Part shown: in pieces, positions 8,038 through 16,055 of the stretch
Numbering within the stretch: position 1 is the first letter of the stretch
Layout: each line of letters begins with the position of its first letter
Source of the DNA: Marivita sp051859345
Lineage (GTDB): Bacteria; Pseudomonadota; Alphaproteobacteria; Rhodobacterales; Rhodobacteraceae
Length of the DNA: 64,000 nt
Assembly: GCF_051859345.1 (NCBI RefSeq)
Contig: NZ_JBHYFV010000016.1
Location: forward strand, 1 to 64,000
Direction: 5' to 3'
The notes under the pieces: generated by a model
Seen by the model: the letters and a program-made list of their open reading frames with translations, nothing else
What the model was told of the DNA's origin: nothing
Databases searched by the model: none
Made by a program: the position numbers and the translations under genes

Positions 8038-10721
8038 GCACATTCAATCTTCTTGTCGCGGTCTGCACAGCCTATGTGTTTTTCCTGTTCCTCGTGGCGT
8101 TTGTCGCGGACCGGATGGCGCTGCAGGGCAAGAAGGCGTGGCTGCGTTCACCCTTGATCTACACCTTGTCGCTGTCGATCTATTGCACCGCATGGACGTT
8201 TTACGGTGCCGTCGGTTCGGCAGCGCGCAACGGGTTTGAATACCTGACGATCTATCTTGGACCAACGCTGGTCATGGTCAGTTGGTGGTGGCTCCTGCGC
8301 AAGCTGATCCGCATTGGGCGCACGCAGAAGATCACGTCGATTGCTGACCTGATCTCGTCGCGCTATGGCAAATCAAGCTTGCTTGCCGCCGGGGTGACGA
8401 TCCTCGCCGTGATCGGCACGACACCTTATATCGCGCTTCAACTGCAATCGGTGACGCTTTCGTTTTCCGTCTTCGCAGAGCGGGCGGACGGGGTCTCGCC
8501 GCAGGATCAGGCCGATCTGGCGTTGTGGTTGTCGCTTGGCCTTGCGCTTTTCACGGTTCTGTTCGGCACCCGGAACCTTGATGCCAAAGAGCGGCATGAT
8601 GGCGTTGTGATGGCGATTGCCGTCGAGGCGGTGGTCAAGCTTGTTGCGCTCTTGTCCGTTGGGATCTTTGTGGTGTGGGGAGTGTCCGGGGGTCTGACCA
8701 ACGCACTCAACCAGATAGATGCGTCAGAGTTCGGGCAATGGCACACCGACCGCAGTCGCTGGGCCGGTTTGATCTTCCTGTCGGCCGCCGCATTCCTGTG
8801 TCTTCCCCGGACATTTCAGGTGCTGGTGGTCGAAAATGACGACGAAAGCCATCTGCGCACGGCAAGCTGGGCGTTTCCGCTCTACCTGTGTCTGATCAGC
8901 CTGTTTGTTGTGCCCATCGCGGTTGTCGGTCTGGACATCATGCCGGACGGGTCGAACCCGGATCTCTTTGTCCTGACGGTGCCTTTGGCCTTGGGCGAAA
9001 ACGGACTGGCGATGCTGTCTTTCCTCGGCGGTTTCAGTTCGGCCACGTCAATGGTGATCGTGGCGGCGATTGCGCTTTCGACGATGGTGTCGAACCACAT
9101 TGTCATGCCGATCTGGCTCCGGCTGCGGCCCAGCGGGGCCAGCGTGTCGGGCGATGTGCGTGCCGCCGTTCTGATGGCGCGGCGCATCTCCATCGTCGGG
9201 GTCGTGATGCTGGGCTATCTCTATTTCCGTCTGTCCAGCGGCGGTGAGGCGTTGGCCTCCATCGGGCTTGTCGCTTTCTGCGGTCTTGCGCAGGTGCTGC
9301 CTGCCATGCTGGGTGGCATGTTCTGGCGCGGCGCGACCCGGCTCGGGGCGTTTGCAGGGCTCACGGCCGGCTTTGCGACATGGCTTTATACGCTTTACCT
9401 GCCAAGCTTTGGCGTCGGGACGATTCTTCCCGTGTCGATTGTCGAAAACGGCTTGTTCGGGTTGATATGGCTGCGCCCGGATGCGCTCTTTGGAATCATG
9501 GGGATGGATCAACTGATGCATGCCCTGCTGTGGAGCATGTTGTTCAACGTGCTGGCCTTTGTCACGGTCTCTCTCATCACGTTCCCGTCCCCCCTGGAAC
9601 GGTTGCAGGCGGCACAATTCGTCAATATTTTCGACCATTCCGCAAACACCCGAAGCTGGTCCGGAGGCAGCGCCCAGAGCGAAGACCTGATGGTCATGGC
9701 GCAACGTATTCTGGGGGCAGGCGAAGCGCAGGCGCTGTTTTCGCGCTATGCAAAAAGGCAGGGCGCGCGTGGTGATCTTCCAGCCCCGACACCCGATTTC
9801 CTTCAAGTGCTGGAACGGGAACTGGGAAGTTCCGTCGGGGCCGCAACGGCACACGCGATGGTGGGGCAAATCACCGGCGGGATGGCGGTATCGGTCGAAG
9901 ACCTGATGGCGGTGGCGGATGAAACCGCACAGATGCTCGAATATTCGGCCCGTCTGAAAGAGCAGTCCGAAGAACTGAGCCGCACCGCGCTTGAGTTGCG
10001 CAACGCCAACCAGAAGCTGACCCGCCTGTCGATCCAAAAAGACGCGTTTCTAAGCCAGATCAGCCATGAATTGCGCACCCCGATGACGTCGATCCGCGCG
10101 TTTTCGGAAATCCTGCGCGACACCGACCAGATGCAGCCGGAAGACCAGTCCCGGTATGCGTCGATCATCCATGATGAATCGCAGCGTCTGACGCGTTTGC
10201 TGGACGATCTGCTGGATCTGAGCGTGGTGGAAAACGGGCAGGTGAACCTCAACCTGACTGAAGGCACACTGCGCGATGCGCTTGATCGGGCGGTGTCGTC
10301 TGCGGCGATCGGCGAAGACGGGGTGAAGCTTGAAATTCGGCGCGATCCGAGCCGCGAAGACATCGTTCTGCATACTGATCTGGATCGCCTGAGCCAGGTT
10401 TTCATCAACCTGATCGCCAACGCCCGCAAGTATTGCGATGCGAAAACGCCACGTCTGGTGATTCGCGTGATGCAGGAAGCCGACCGCGTTGTGGTTGATT
10501 TTCAGGACAATGGCGCAGGAATTGCTCCCGAGGCTGTCGACATGATTTTCGAGAAATTCGCGCGCGTCAGTGATCAGAAGGCAGGGGGTGCGGGGCTTGG
10601 CCTTGCCATCTGTCGCCAGGTCATGACCCGACTGGGTGGGGCGGTCGATTATGTCCCGGCATCGCGCGGGGCGACGTTTCGCGTGGTGGTGCCTTATCGC
10701 ACGGCGATGGCGGCGCAATAA
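8034..10721 (+). CDS. Sodium:solute symporter-sensor histidine kinase hybrid
   Basis: An 895-residue inner-membrane protein. Residues about 1-510 form a multi-helix sodium:solute symporter (SSSF) domain, starting NLLVAVCTAYVFFLFLVAFV. A coiled linker (about 640-675) leads to a histidine kinase: His678 in SQISHELRTPMTS, then an N-box (NLIANARKY), DNGAGI and GAGLGLAIC. This is the architecture of CbrA-like kinases, in which a transporter-like domain senses or moves a solute and signals to a regulator. It overlaps the upstream small membrane protein gene. The adjacent receiver protein is its probable partner. The sensed solute is unknown; acetate, amino acids or related acids fit the neighbourhood. 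Confidence 0.88.
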   Translation: MSTFNLLVAVCTAYVFFLFLVAFVADRMALQGKKAWLRSPLIYTLSLSIYCTAWTFYGAVGSAARNGFEYLTIYLGPTLVMVSWWWLLRKLIRIGRTQKITSIADLISSRYGKSSLLAAGVTILAVIGTTPYIALQLQSVTLSFSVFAERADGVSPQDQADLALWLSLGLALFTVLFGTRNLDAKERHDGVVMAIAVEAVVKLVALLSVGIFVVWGVSGGLTNALNQIDASEFGQWHTDRSRWAGLIFLSAAAFLCLPRTFQVLVVENDDESHLRTASWAFPLYLCLISLFVVPIAVVGLDIMPDGSNPDLFVLTVPLALGENGLAMLSFLGGFSSATSMVIVAAIALSTMVSNHIVMPIWLRLRPSGASVSGDVRAAVLMARRISIVGVVMLGYLYFRLSSGGEALASIGLVAFCGLAQVLPAMLGGMFWRGATRLGAFAGLTAGFATWLYTLYLPSFGVGTILPVSIVENGLFGLIWLRPDALFGIMGMDQLMHALLWSMLFNVLAFVTVSLITFPSPLERLQAAQFVNIFDHSANTRSWSGGSAQSEDLMVMAQRILGAGEAQALFSRYAKRQGARGDLPAPTPDFLQVLERELGSSVGAATAHAMVGQITGGMAVSVEDLMAVADETAQMLEYSARLKEQSEELSRTALELRNANQKLTRLSIQKDAFLSQISHELRTPMTSIRAFSEILRDTDQMQPEDQSRYASIIHDESQRLTRLLDDLLDLSVVENGQVNLNLTEGTLRDALDRAVSSAAIGEDGVKLEIRRDPSREDIVLHTDLDRLSQVFINLIANARKYCDAKTPRLVIRVMQEADRVVVDFQDNGAGIAPEAVDMIFEKFARVSDQKAGGAGLGLAICRQVMTRLGGAVDYVPASRGATFRVVVPYRTAMAAQ

Positions 10722-10807
10722 TCGGCAAGGCGCGATTTCGGTAAACCCTTGGTAACCAATTCCGGCCATAACCTTGGACGTGCGGCAAAGGGGTTTGATG
10801 CGCAGCC

Positions 10808-11836
10808 ATGACAGATGACGCGGGCGATACGGTTCTGGAACGCAAGGCGCAGGCGCAGCGAAAGGCGCTGGGTGTCGGCGCTGTGTCGATGCCGCGCGCC
10901 TTGGGGCGGGGGCTGTCCGTCGCGGCAGACGCGCTGTGGGGGCTGGGGCTTGTCGCTGTGCAGGCGACAGATGATACCCTGCGCACCGAACGCGCCATAT
11001 CGCGCATCGGTGACGACCAACTGTTGATCATTCTCGAAAACGAAACTGGTCCCTGCGGTCTTGCAGCCTTTGATCGCGACATCGTAACGGGCCTGATCGA
11101 AGTGCAGACCTTGGGCAAGGTCACGCGATTTCCCAATGACAGCCGCGCCTATACCCCAACCGACGCGGCGATGATGGCACCGCTTCTGGACGCCGCCTTG
11201 CCACGTTTCGCGTCCATGCTCGCCGGTCAGCCGGAAATGGCGCATTTGCAGGGGTATGGATTTGGCGCGCTGGTCGAAGATGCCCAAACTGCCGGGCTCG
11301 CGTTGGACGCGGACCAGTACCATCTGACAGCCTTTGACATCAGCCTTGCACAGGACACCCGAAACGGGCGCGCCCTGTTCCTGTTTCCCGAGCCTCCAAA
11401 AGCTGCGGTTTCCGGCAAACCTGCTGTCACCGGGAAACACGAAGCGTTGTTCAAACGCGTTCCCGCGCGGATGCAGGCGGTTCTGACCCGCATCCATATC
11501 CCTCTGGACAAGGCGCAGGCGCTCCGGCCCGGGGATGTGCTTCCTCTGTCGTCGCAGGCGACATCCGGCGCGACACTGGTGGTGGCGGGTGGCCATGTCG
11601 CGGCGCGCGGCGCCTTGGGGCAGATGAACGGATTTCGCGCCATTCGCATCGGGGTCGAAGAAACAGCGCTTCACAAACCCGAACCACGCCGCCCGCAGGA
11701 TGCAGGGTTGCCGGTGGTGGCAAATCCCCAACCACCGTCGTCAACCGGGCTGGTGGCCCAGCCGACGACAGGCTTTTCCTTTGACGGGGCTTTCGACATG
11801 GCGCTGGATGATCTTTCGACAGACGTGCCCGCGTAG
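10808..11836 (+). CDS. FliM/FliN-family (SpoA-domain) protein, divergent FliM-like
   Basis: A 342-residue protein resembling the divergent FliM of Rhodobacteraceae. The C-terminal SpoA-type domain is at about 225-280 (VLTRIHIPLDKAQALRPGD, then GHVAARGALGQMNGFRAIRI). The middle is compatible with a CheC/FliM-like fold. The canonical N-terminal CheY-P binding motif (LSQxEIDxLL) is not visible, and the protein starts MTDDAGDTVLERK. There are no other flagellar genes in the window, so it is an orphan here. It ends 17 bp from the convergent DUF442 gene. It could be a functional motor-switch protein encoded away from the flagellar cluster, or a repurposed paralogue. Confidence 0.65.
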   Translation: MTDDAGDTVLERKAQAQRKALGVGAVSMPRALGRGLSVAADALWGLGLVAVQATDDTLRTERAISRIGDDQLLIILENETGPCGLAAFDRDIVTGLIEVQTLGKVTRFPNDSRAYTPTDAAMMAPLLDAALPRFASMLAGQPEMAHLQGYGFGALVEDAQTAGLALDADQYHLTAFDISLAQDTRNGRALFLFPEPPKAAVSGKPAVTGKHEALFKRVPARMQAVLTRIHIPLDKAQALRPGDVLPLSSQATSGATLVVAGGHVAARGALGQMNGFRAIRIGVEETALHKPEPRRPQDAGLPVVANPQPPSSTGLVAQPTTGFSFDGAFDMALDDLSTDVPA

Positions 11837-11853
11837 ATTGACTCGGTCTGATC

Positions 11854-12285
11854 TTACGATCGGGCGGCCGCGGCGGCATCCAACGTGGGGCGCAGCGCCG
11901 ACAGGTCGTACCCCGCCCGCGCAACCGCGCCCAGGATCGCTTCGGACGGTTGTTGTCCGGCCTGACTCAGCGCCCAAATGATCGAACACCGCGTGCCAGA
12001 CGCGCAATAGGCCAGAACCGGTCCGTCTGACGCGTCCACAATTGCGGCCTGTTGGGCCACCCGGTCTGGCGTCATTGTCTGATGGGTGATCGGCAACACC
12101 TCAAAGCGAAGCCCCTCGGCCTCGATCGCGGCGCGCAACGCGTCCGCCTGATGTGAGGGCGGCACCTCGGCATCGGGGCGGTTGCAGATCACGGTTGTGA
12201 TACCTGCCGCCTTGATGGCGGCAGCATCTTCGGGATCAATCTGCGGGGACACGTTATAACGGTCGGTGATTTGGCGAATATCCAT
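11854..12285 (-). CDS. DUF442 / TIGR01244 family sulfur transferase-like phosphatase (Blh N-terminal type)
   Basis: A 143-residue protein of the DUF442 family, which is fused to a persulfide dioxygenase in Blh proteins and separate here. The opening MDIRQITDRYNVSPQI and the active-site loop YCASGTRCS (Cys94, Arg99, Cys100) are typical and resemble a rhodanese/dual-specificity-phosphatase pocket. It is the last gene of a four-gene minus-strand set with split YeeE/YedE and an ETHE1-like dioxygenase, the classic arrangement for hydrogen sulfide and persulfide handling. A transsulfuration role between persulfides and thiols is likely. Confidence 0.85.
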   Translation of the reverse strand: MDIRQITDRYNVSPQIDPEDAAAIKAAGITTVICNRPDAEVPPSHQADALRAAIEAEGLRFEVLPITHQTMTPDRVAQQAAIVDASDGPVLAYCASGTRCSIIWALSQAGQQPSEAILGAVARAGYDLSALRPTLDAAAAARS

Positions 12286-12294
12286 GGCAAAGAC

Positions 12295-12729
12295 CTACTG
12301 CGCAGGCGCGGGCCTGTCCAGCCATGCCCGCAGGCCCGGCATGGCAAGCATTCCCGCAAGCATCGCACCAAGAAAAACCAGACCCTCGACACCACCATAG
12401 CTGAGCGATGCAATGGCGGGACCGGGGCAAAGGCCGACAAGACCCCAACCCATCCCAAACAGGATCGAGCCGACAACAAGGTTGCGACCCAGCCTGGGGT
12501 CCGGGGGTGGGGGCATGACATCGCCTGTCAGCGAAAAGCGCCGCTTTGCAGCAACCCGCCATGCGATGGCCATCGGAAGGATCGCCCCTCCCATGACAAA
12601 GGCCAATGTCGGATCCCAGTTGCCAAAGATGTCGAGCCACCCCTGAACCTTGCGGGTGTCCGTCATGCCTGAAACGAACAGCCCGGCACCGAAAAAGCTT
12701 CCGGCGAGAAAGGCAAACATATTGCGCAT
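12295..12729 (-). CDS. YeeE/YedE-family (DUF6691-type) sulfur-compound transporter, second half
   Basis: A 144-residue membrane protein forming the C-terminal-type half of a split YeeE/YedE transporter. The motif GLVGLCPGPAIASL with Cys101 is the conserved cysteine element of the second repeat. Hydrophobic helices cover about 3-22, 41-58, 84-102 and 110-130. It overlaps the partner gene by one base (stop/start sharing at 12729). In full-length YeeE proteins these cysteines relay thiosulfate; in the split versions next to Blh/BigR-type operons the cargo is thought to be a sulfur compound such as sulfite or sulfide, not settled. Confidence 0.83.
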   Translation of the reverse strand: MRNMFAFLAGSFFGAGLFVSGMTDTRKVQGWLDIFGNWDPTLAFVMGGAILPMAIAWRVAAKRRFSLTGDVMPPPPDPRLGRNLVVGSILFGMGWGLVGLCPGPAIASLSYGGVEGLVFLGAMLAGMLAMPGLRAWLDRPAPAQ

Positions 12730-13154
12730 CAGATGATCCCCAGCAGATGACGGAACAGAACGACAGTCAGGCCGCCAGCAAGAATGTAGAACACGGTGGC
12801 CACCATGCCGCGCAAGGACAGACGGGAAATCCCGCAGACCCCGTGACCCGAGGTACAGCCATTCGCAAGGCGCGTGCCGACACCCACAAGCAGACCTGCC
12901 GCAATCAAAAGCGCAAAGTTACCAGTGGCGTGCGTGTCCTTGGGGCCAAGAAACATCAGCAGAACTACCGGGATCAGGGCAAGCCCGACCAGAAAGCTGA
13001 TCCGTTCCCACATGGTGCTGCGCCCGCTTCCATCGACAAGCCCGCCGATGATGCCGCTGGCCCCCATGATGCGTCCGTTGGCAAGCAGATACACCGCGCC
13101 ACCCGTGCCGATCAGCGCGCCGCCGACCAGCCCGTAAATCCAATCCGGGTTCAT
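12729..13154 (-). CDS. YeeE/YedE-family sulfur-compound transporter, first half
   Basis: A 141-residue membrane protein, the N-terminal-type half of the split transporter. It carries the hallmark NGCTSGHGVCG with Cys100 and Cys107, and four hydrophobic segments. It lies 4 bp downstream of the ETHE1-like dioxygenase gene and overlaps the second half by one base, so the two halves should be made together and form a heterodimer in the inner membrane. Confidence 0.84.
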   Translation of the reverse strand: MNPDWIYGLVGGALIGTGGAVYLLANGRIMGASGIIGGLVDGSGRSTMWERISFLVGLALIPVVLLMFLGPKDTHATGNFALLIAAGLLVGVGTRLANGCTSGHGVCGISRLSLRGMVATVFYILAGGLTVVLFRHLLGII

Positions 13155-13158
13155 GTTC

Positions 13159-14022
13159 TTACAATCCGTTCACTGGGACCTTGAGGAAGACCTTGCCGTC
13201 CTCGTCCGCTGGTGGCATCTGACCGGCGCGCATGTTCACCTGCAACGACGGGATGATGAGTTTCGGCATCGCCAGCGTTGCATCGCGGGCATCACGCATC
13301 TCGACAAAGCTGTCCTTGCTGGCATCGGCGCCGACATGCACGTTCCTGGCCTTCTGTTCGCCAACGGTGGTTTCCCAGGCGAACTCGTCCCGGCCGGGAG
13401 CCTTGTAGTCATGGCCCACGAAAATCCGCGTCTCGTCAGGCAGCGCAAGAATTTTCTGCACGGAATCAAAAAGTTGTTCCGATGATCCACCGGGGAAGTC
13501 GCATCGCGCGGTGCCGAAATCGGGCATGAAAAGTGTATCACCCACAAAAGCCGCATCGCCGATCACATAGGTGAGGCAAGCCGGCGTATGGCCCGGCGTG
13601 TGCAGCACATCGGCGCGCATCTGGCCGATATGGAAACTGTCGCTCTCGACAAACAGCTTGTCGAACTGGCTGCCATCGCGCTGAAATTCGGTGCCTTCGT
13701 TGAACACCTTGCCGAACGTGTCCTGCACAACCTGAATGCGGTCGCCGATCCCGATCTTGCCGCCAAGCGCGTCTTGCAGGTAGGGTGCGGCGCTCAGGTG
13801 GTCGGCATGCACATGGGTTTCCAGCAGCCACTGCACATCAAGCCCGTTGCCTTTGACAAAAGCGATGATGGCATCTGCGGATCTGGTGTCGGTGCGACCC
13901 GACGCGTAATCGAAGTCCAGCACAGAATCGACAATTGCGCAGGCGCTGCCTTGGGGGTCTTGAACCACATACGAGATCGTATTTGTGGCGTCGTCGAAAA
14001 AACCGGTGACTTTGGGTGTCAT
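13159..14022 (-). CDS. MBL-fold persulfide dioxygenase-like hydrolase (ETHE1/Blh type)
   Basis: A 287-residue metallo-beta-lactamase-fold protein. The metal site THVHADH gives His70, His72, Asp74 and His75; further ligands appear in HTPGHTPACLTYV and in VGHDY. The internal sequence FDSVQKILALPDETRIFVGHD is typical of the ETHE1/Blh glyoxalase-II-like group, which use a mononuclear iron to oxidise glutathione persulfide to sulfite. It is the first gene of the sulfide set; AT-rich DNA just upstream holds a possible SqrR/BigR-like site. No bigR-type repressor gene lies next to it. Confidence 0.87.
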   Translation of the reverse strand: MTPKVTGFFDDATNTISYVVQDPQGSACAIVDSVLDFDYASGRTDTRSADAIIAFVKGNGLDVQWLLETHVHADHLSAAPYLQDALGGKIGIGDRIQVVQDTFGKVFNEGTEFQRDGSQFDKLFVESDSFHIGQMRADVLHTPGHTPACLTYVIGDAAFVGDTLFMPDFGTARCDFPGGSSEQLFDSVQKILALPDETRIFVGHDYKAPGRDEFAWETTVGEQKARNVHVGADASKDSFVEMRDARDATLAMPKLIIPSLQVNMRAGQMPPADEDGKVFLKVPVNGL

Positions 14023-14052
14023 CTTTCAACTCTCCTTGGTCTTTGTAGACAT

Positions 14053-14068
14053 ATAGCAAAAATTGAAT
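14053..14068. promoter_or_regulatory. Possible SqrR/BigR-type operator, one half degenerate
   Basis: The short AT-rich leader in front of the persulfide dioxygenase gene contains ATAG-N8-GAAT. SqrR of Rhodobacter capsulatus is reported to bind ATTC-N8-GAAT, so one half matches exactly at the right spacing and the other differs at two positions. This is a weak candidate. Confidence 0.35.
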
Positions 14069-14118
14069 ACGTCACAAGGGGCAGGTGTAAAAAATGTACG
14101 CGGCGTGCAACTTTTTGG

Positions 14119-15168
14119 TCAAGCAGTCCCGTTGCCCGCGCCGGTCGGGTTGGCGAGGTAGCGCAGGACGTCGTCGCGGTCGATCACGCCGATTGGCTGG
14201 TCCTTGTCCATCACGCAAAGAGTGCCGCCCCCGGACACCAAAGTGGTCATGACCTCTTGCACCCGCATATCCGCATCGACGCTGGGCGCACCATCCGTCG
14301 CGGGTGCCTGACGCATGATATCGCGCGCGCGCAGCACGCCAAGCGGGTTCATATGCTGCACGAAATCCGCGACGTAATCGTTCGACGGATTGCGGAAAAT
14401 CTCTTGCGGGGTGCCACATTGCACAATCCGCCCACCTTCCATGATGGCGATGCGATTGCCGATCTTGAACGCCTCGTCCAGATCGTGGCTGACAAAGATG
14501 ATGGTGCATTTGAACCGTTCCTGAAGCTCGAGCAGTTCATCCTGCAACTTGGTGCGGATCAGGGGGTCCAGCGCCGAATACGGTTCGTCCATCAGCAGGA
14601 TCGGTGCGTCGGTGGCAAAGGCGCGGGCCAAACCGACGCGTTGCTGCATTCCGCCGGACAATTCGCCGACCTTGCGATCAGCCCAGTCGGTCAGGCCCAC
14701 AAGCGCCAGTTGTTCCTCGACGCGGTCATTGCGATCGGCCTTGGACTGACCGCCAAGTTCCAAACCCAGCCCGACATTGTCCCGCACGGACCGCCAGGGC
14801 AACAGGCCGAATTGCTGAAATACCATCGACACATTGCGCAATCGCATCTTGCGCAGGGTGTCCACACCGGCGTTGGTCACATCGACCATCTTCGTTCCGT
14901 CATGCACCCGCACACAGCCCCGCACCACCGGGTTGAGCCCGTTCACCGCCCGCAAAAGCGTCGATTTGCCCGACCCGGACAACCCCATGAGTACAAGGAT
15001 TTCGCCCTCGGAAACCGTCAGCGAACAGTCATGTACCCCCAGAACCTGCCCGGTATCGCGCTGGATCTGTCCCCGATCCTGACCTGCGTCCATCAGCGGC
15101 AGCGCTGCCTTGGGTTTGTCCCCGAACACGATGGAGACATTGTCGAATTCGACGCGGGTCTCGCTCAT
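14119..15168 (-). CDS. choV: Choline/glycine betaine ABC transporter ATP-binding protein with C-terminal CBS domain
   Basis: A 349-residue ProV/ChoV-type ATPase. Walker A GLSGSGKST is at about 62-70, the signature LSGGMQQR at about 170-177 and Walker B LLMDEP at about 191-196. The C-terminal 65-70 residues (VLRARDIMRQAP through GVIDRDDVLRYL) form a CBS unit, which in this family senses ionic strength or nucleotides. The gene overlaps choW by 4 bp. With ChoX and ChoW it imports choline for the divergent bet genes. Confidence 0.9.
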   Translation of the reverse strand: MSETRVEFDNVSIVFGDKPKAALPLMDAGQDRGQIQRDTGQVLGVHDCSLTVSEGEILVLMGLSGSGKSTLLRAVNGLNPVVRGCVRVHDGTKMVDVTNAGVDTLRKMRLRNVSMVFQQFGLLPWRSVRDNVGLGLELGGQSKADRNDRVEEQLALVGLTDWADRKVGELSGGMQQRVGLARAFATDAPILLMDEPYSALDPLIRTKLQDELLELQERFKCTIIFVSHDLDEAFKIGNRIAIMEGGRIVQCGTPQEIFRNPSNDYVADFVQHMNPLGVLRARDIMRQAPATDGAPSVDADMRVQEVMTTLVSGGGTLCVMDKDQPIGVIDRDDVLRYLANPTGAGNGTA

Positions 15169-16001
15169 TTGTCGCGCTCCATCCGCAGCATCCGGTCAAG
15201 GATGATCGCGACCACCACGATCACAAAGCCGCTTTCGAAACCCCGCGCAGTGTTCACCTGATTGAGCGCGCGCACCACCGGAACACCCAGCCCGTCGGCC
15301 CCGACCAGCGCCGCGATCACCACCATCGACAGCGACAGCATGATGGTCTGGTTCAGCCCGGTCATGATCTGCGGCAGCGCCGAGGGCAGTTCGACTTTCC
15401 ACAGCAATTGCGATTTCGTCGCCCCGAACGCCTCCGCTGCCTCGATCAGAGGTGTTGGCGTGGAACTGACCCCAAGATGCGTCAACCGGATCGGCGCAGG
15501 CAGCACAAAGATCACAGTGGCAATCAGGCCCGGCACCATGCCGATGCCGAAAAACACAATCGCCGGAATAAGGTATACGAAGGTCGGCAAGGTCTGCATG
15601 AGGTCCAGAACCGGCCGCATCCATGCATACAACTTGGGCCGATGTGCCACCGCGATGCCAATGGGCACGCCAACGCCCATACAAACGACGCAAGCCGACA
15701 GGACCAATGTCAGGCTCTCGGTCGTTTCTTCCCAATAGCCCTGATTGATGATGAACAGAAACCCAAGCGCGACAAACAGCGCGACCTTCCAACTGCGTTG
15801 CAGGGAATAGGTCAGCGCCACGAACAGCCCGACGATCACCAGCGGATGTGGCGTTTGCAACAGCCAGAGAAAGCCGTCGATCATGCCTTCGAGCGCATCC
15901 GACAGCGCGTCGAAAAAGAAAGACCCGTTGCTTTCAAGCCAGTCAAAGGCTGTCCCGGCGATTTCCCCAACCGGGATCTTGTTCTCTGTCAGCCAGTCCA
16001 T
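15165..16001 (-). CDS. choW: Choline ABC transporter permease (ProW/ChoW family)
   Basis: A 278-residue permease with an N-terminal periplasmic/hydrophilic stretch (about 1-45) and six or so helices. The permease loop reads EAAEAFGATKSQLLWKVELP, the EAA motif that docks on ChoV. The central MQTLPTFVYLIPAIVFFGIG stretch is highly typical of choline/betaine permeases. It is followed by choV with a 4-bp overlap and preceded by choX across a 54-bp gap holding a strong hairpin. Confidence 0.9.
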   Translation of the reverse strand: MDWLTENKIPVGEIAGTAFDWLESNGSFFFDALSDALEGMIDGFLWLLQTPHPLVIVGLFVALTYSLQRSWKVALFVALGFLFIINQGYWEETTESLTLVLSACVVCMGVGVPIGIAVAHRPKLYAWMRPVLDLMQTLPTFVYLIPAIVFFGIGMVPGLIATVIFVLPAPIRLTHLGVSSTPTPLIEAAEAFGATKSQLLWKVELPSALPQIMTGLNQTIMLSLSMVVIAALVGADGLGVPVVRALNQVNTARGFESGFVIVVVAIILDRMLRMERDK

Positions 16002-16027
16002 GCGGTGTCCCCGAGACGCATAAGGAA

Positions 16028-16048
16028 AGGGCGACCCATGGCCGCCCT
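16028..16048 (-). other. Intercistronic hairpin between choX and choW
   Basis: A 9-bp stem (AGGGCGACC / GGCCGCCCT, with one G-U pair in the minus-strand RNA) closes a 3-nt loop. In the transcript it is followed only by a short UUUCC, so it is not a convincing terminator. It probably protects the choX mRNA. Confidence 0.6.
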
Positions 16049-16055
16049 GATCCGG

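Noticed and set aside
13588..15261. 557-codon plus-strand open frame opposite the persulfide dioxygenase and choV
   Set aside because: It spans two convincing minus-strand genes and the gap between them. The translation has no domain.
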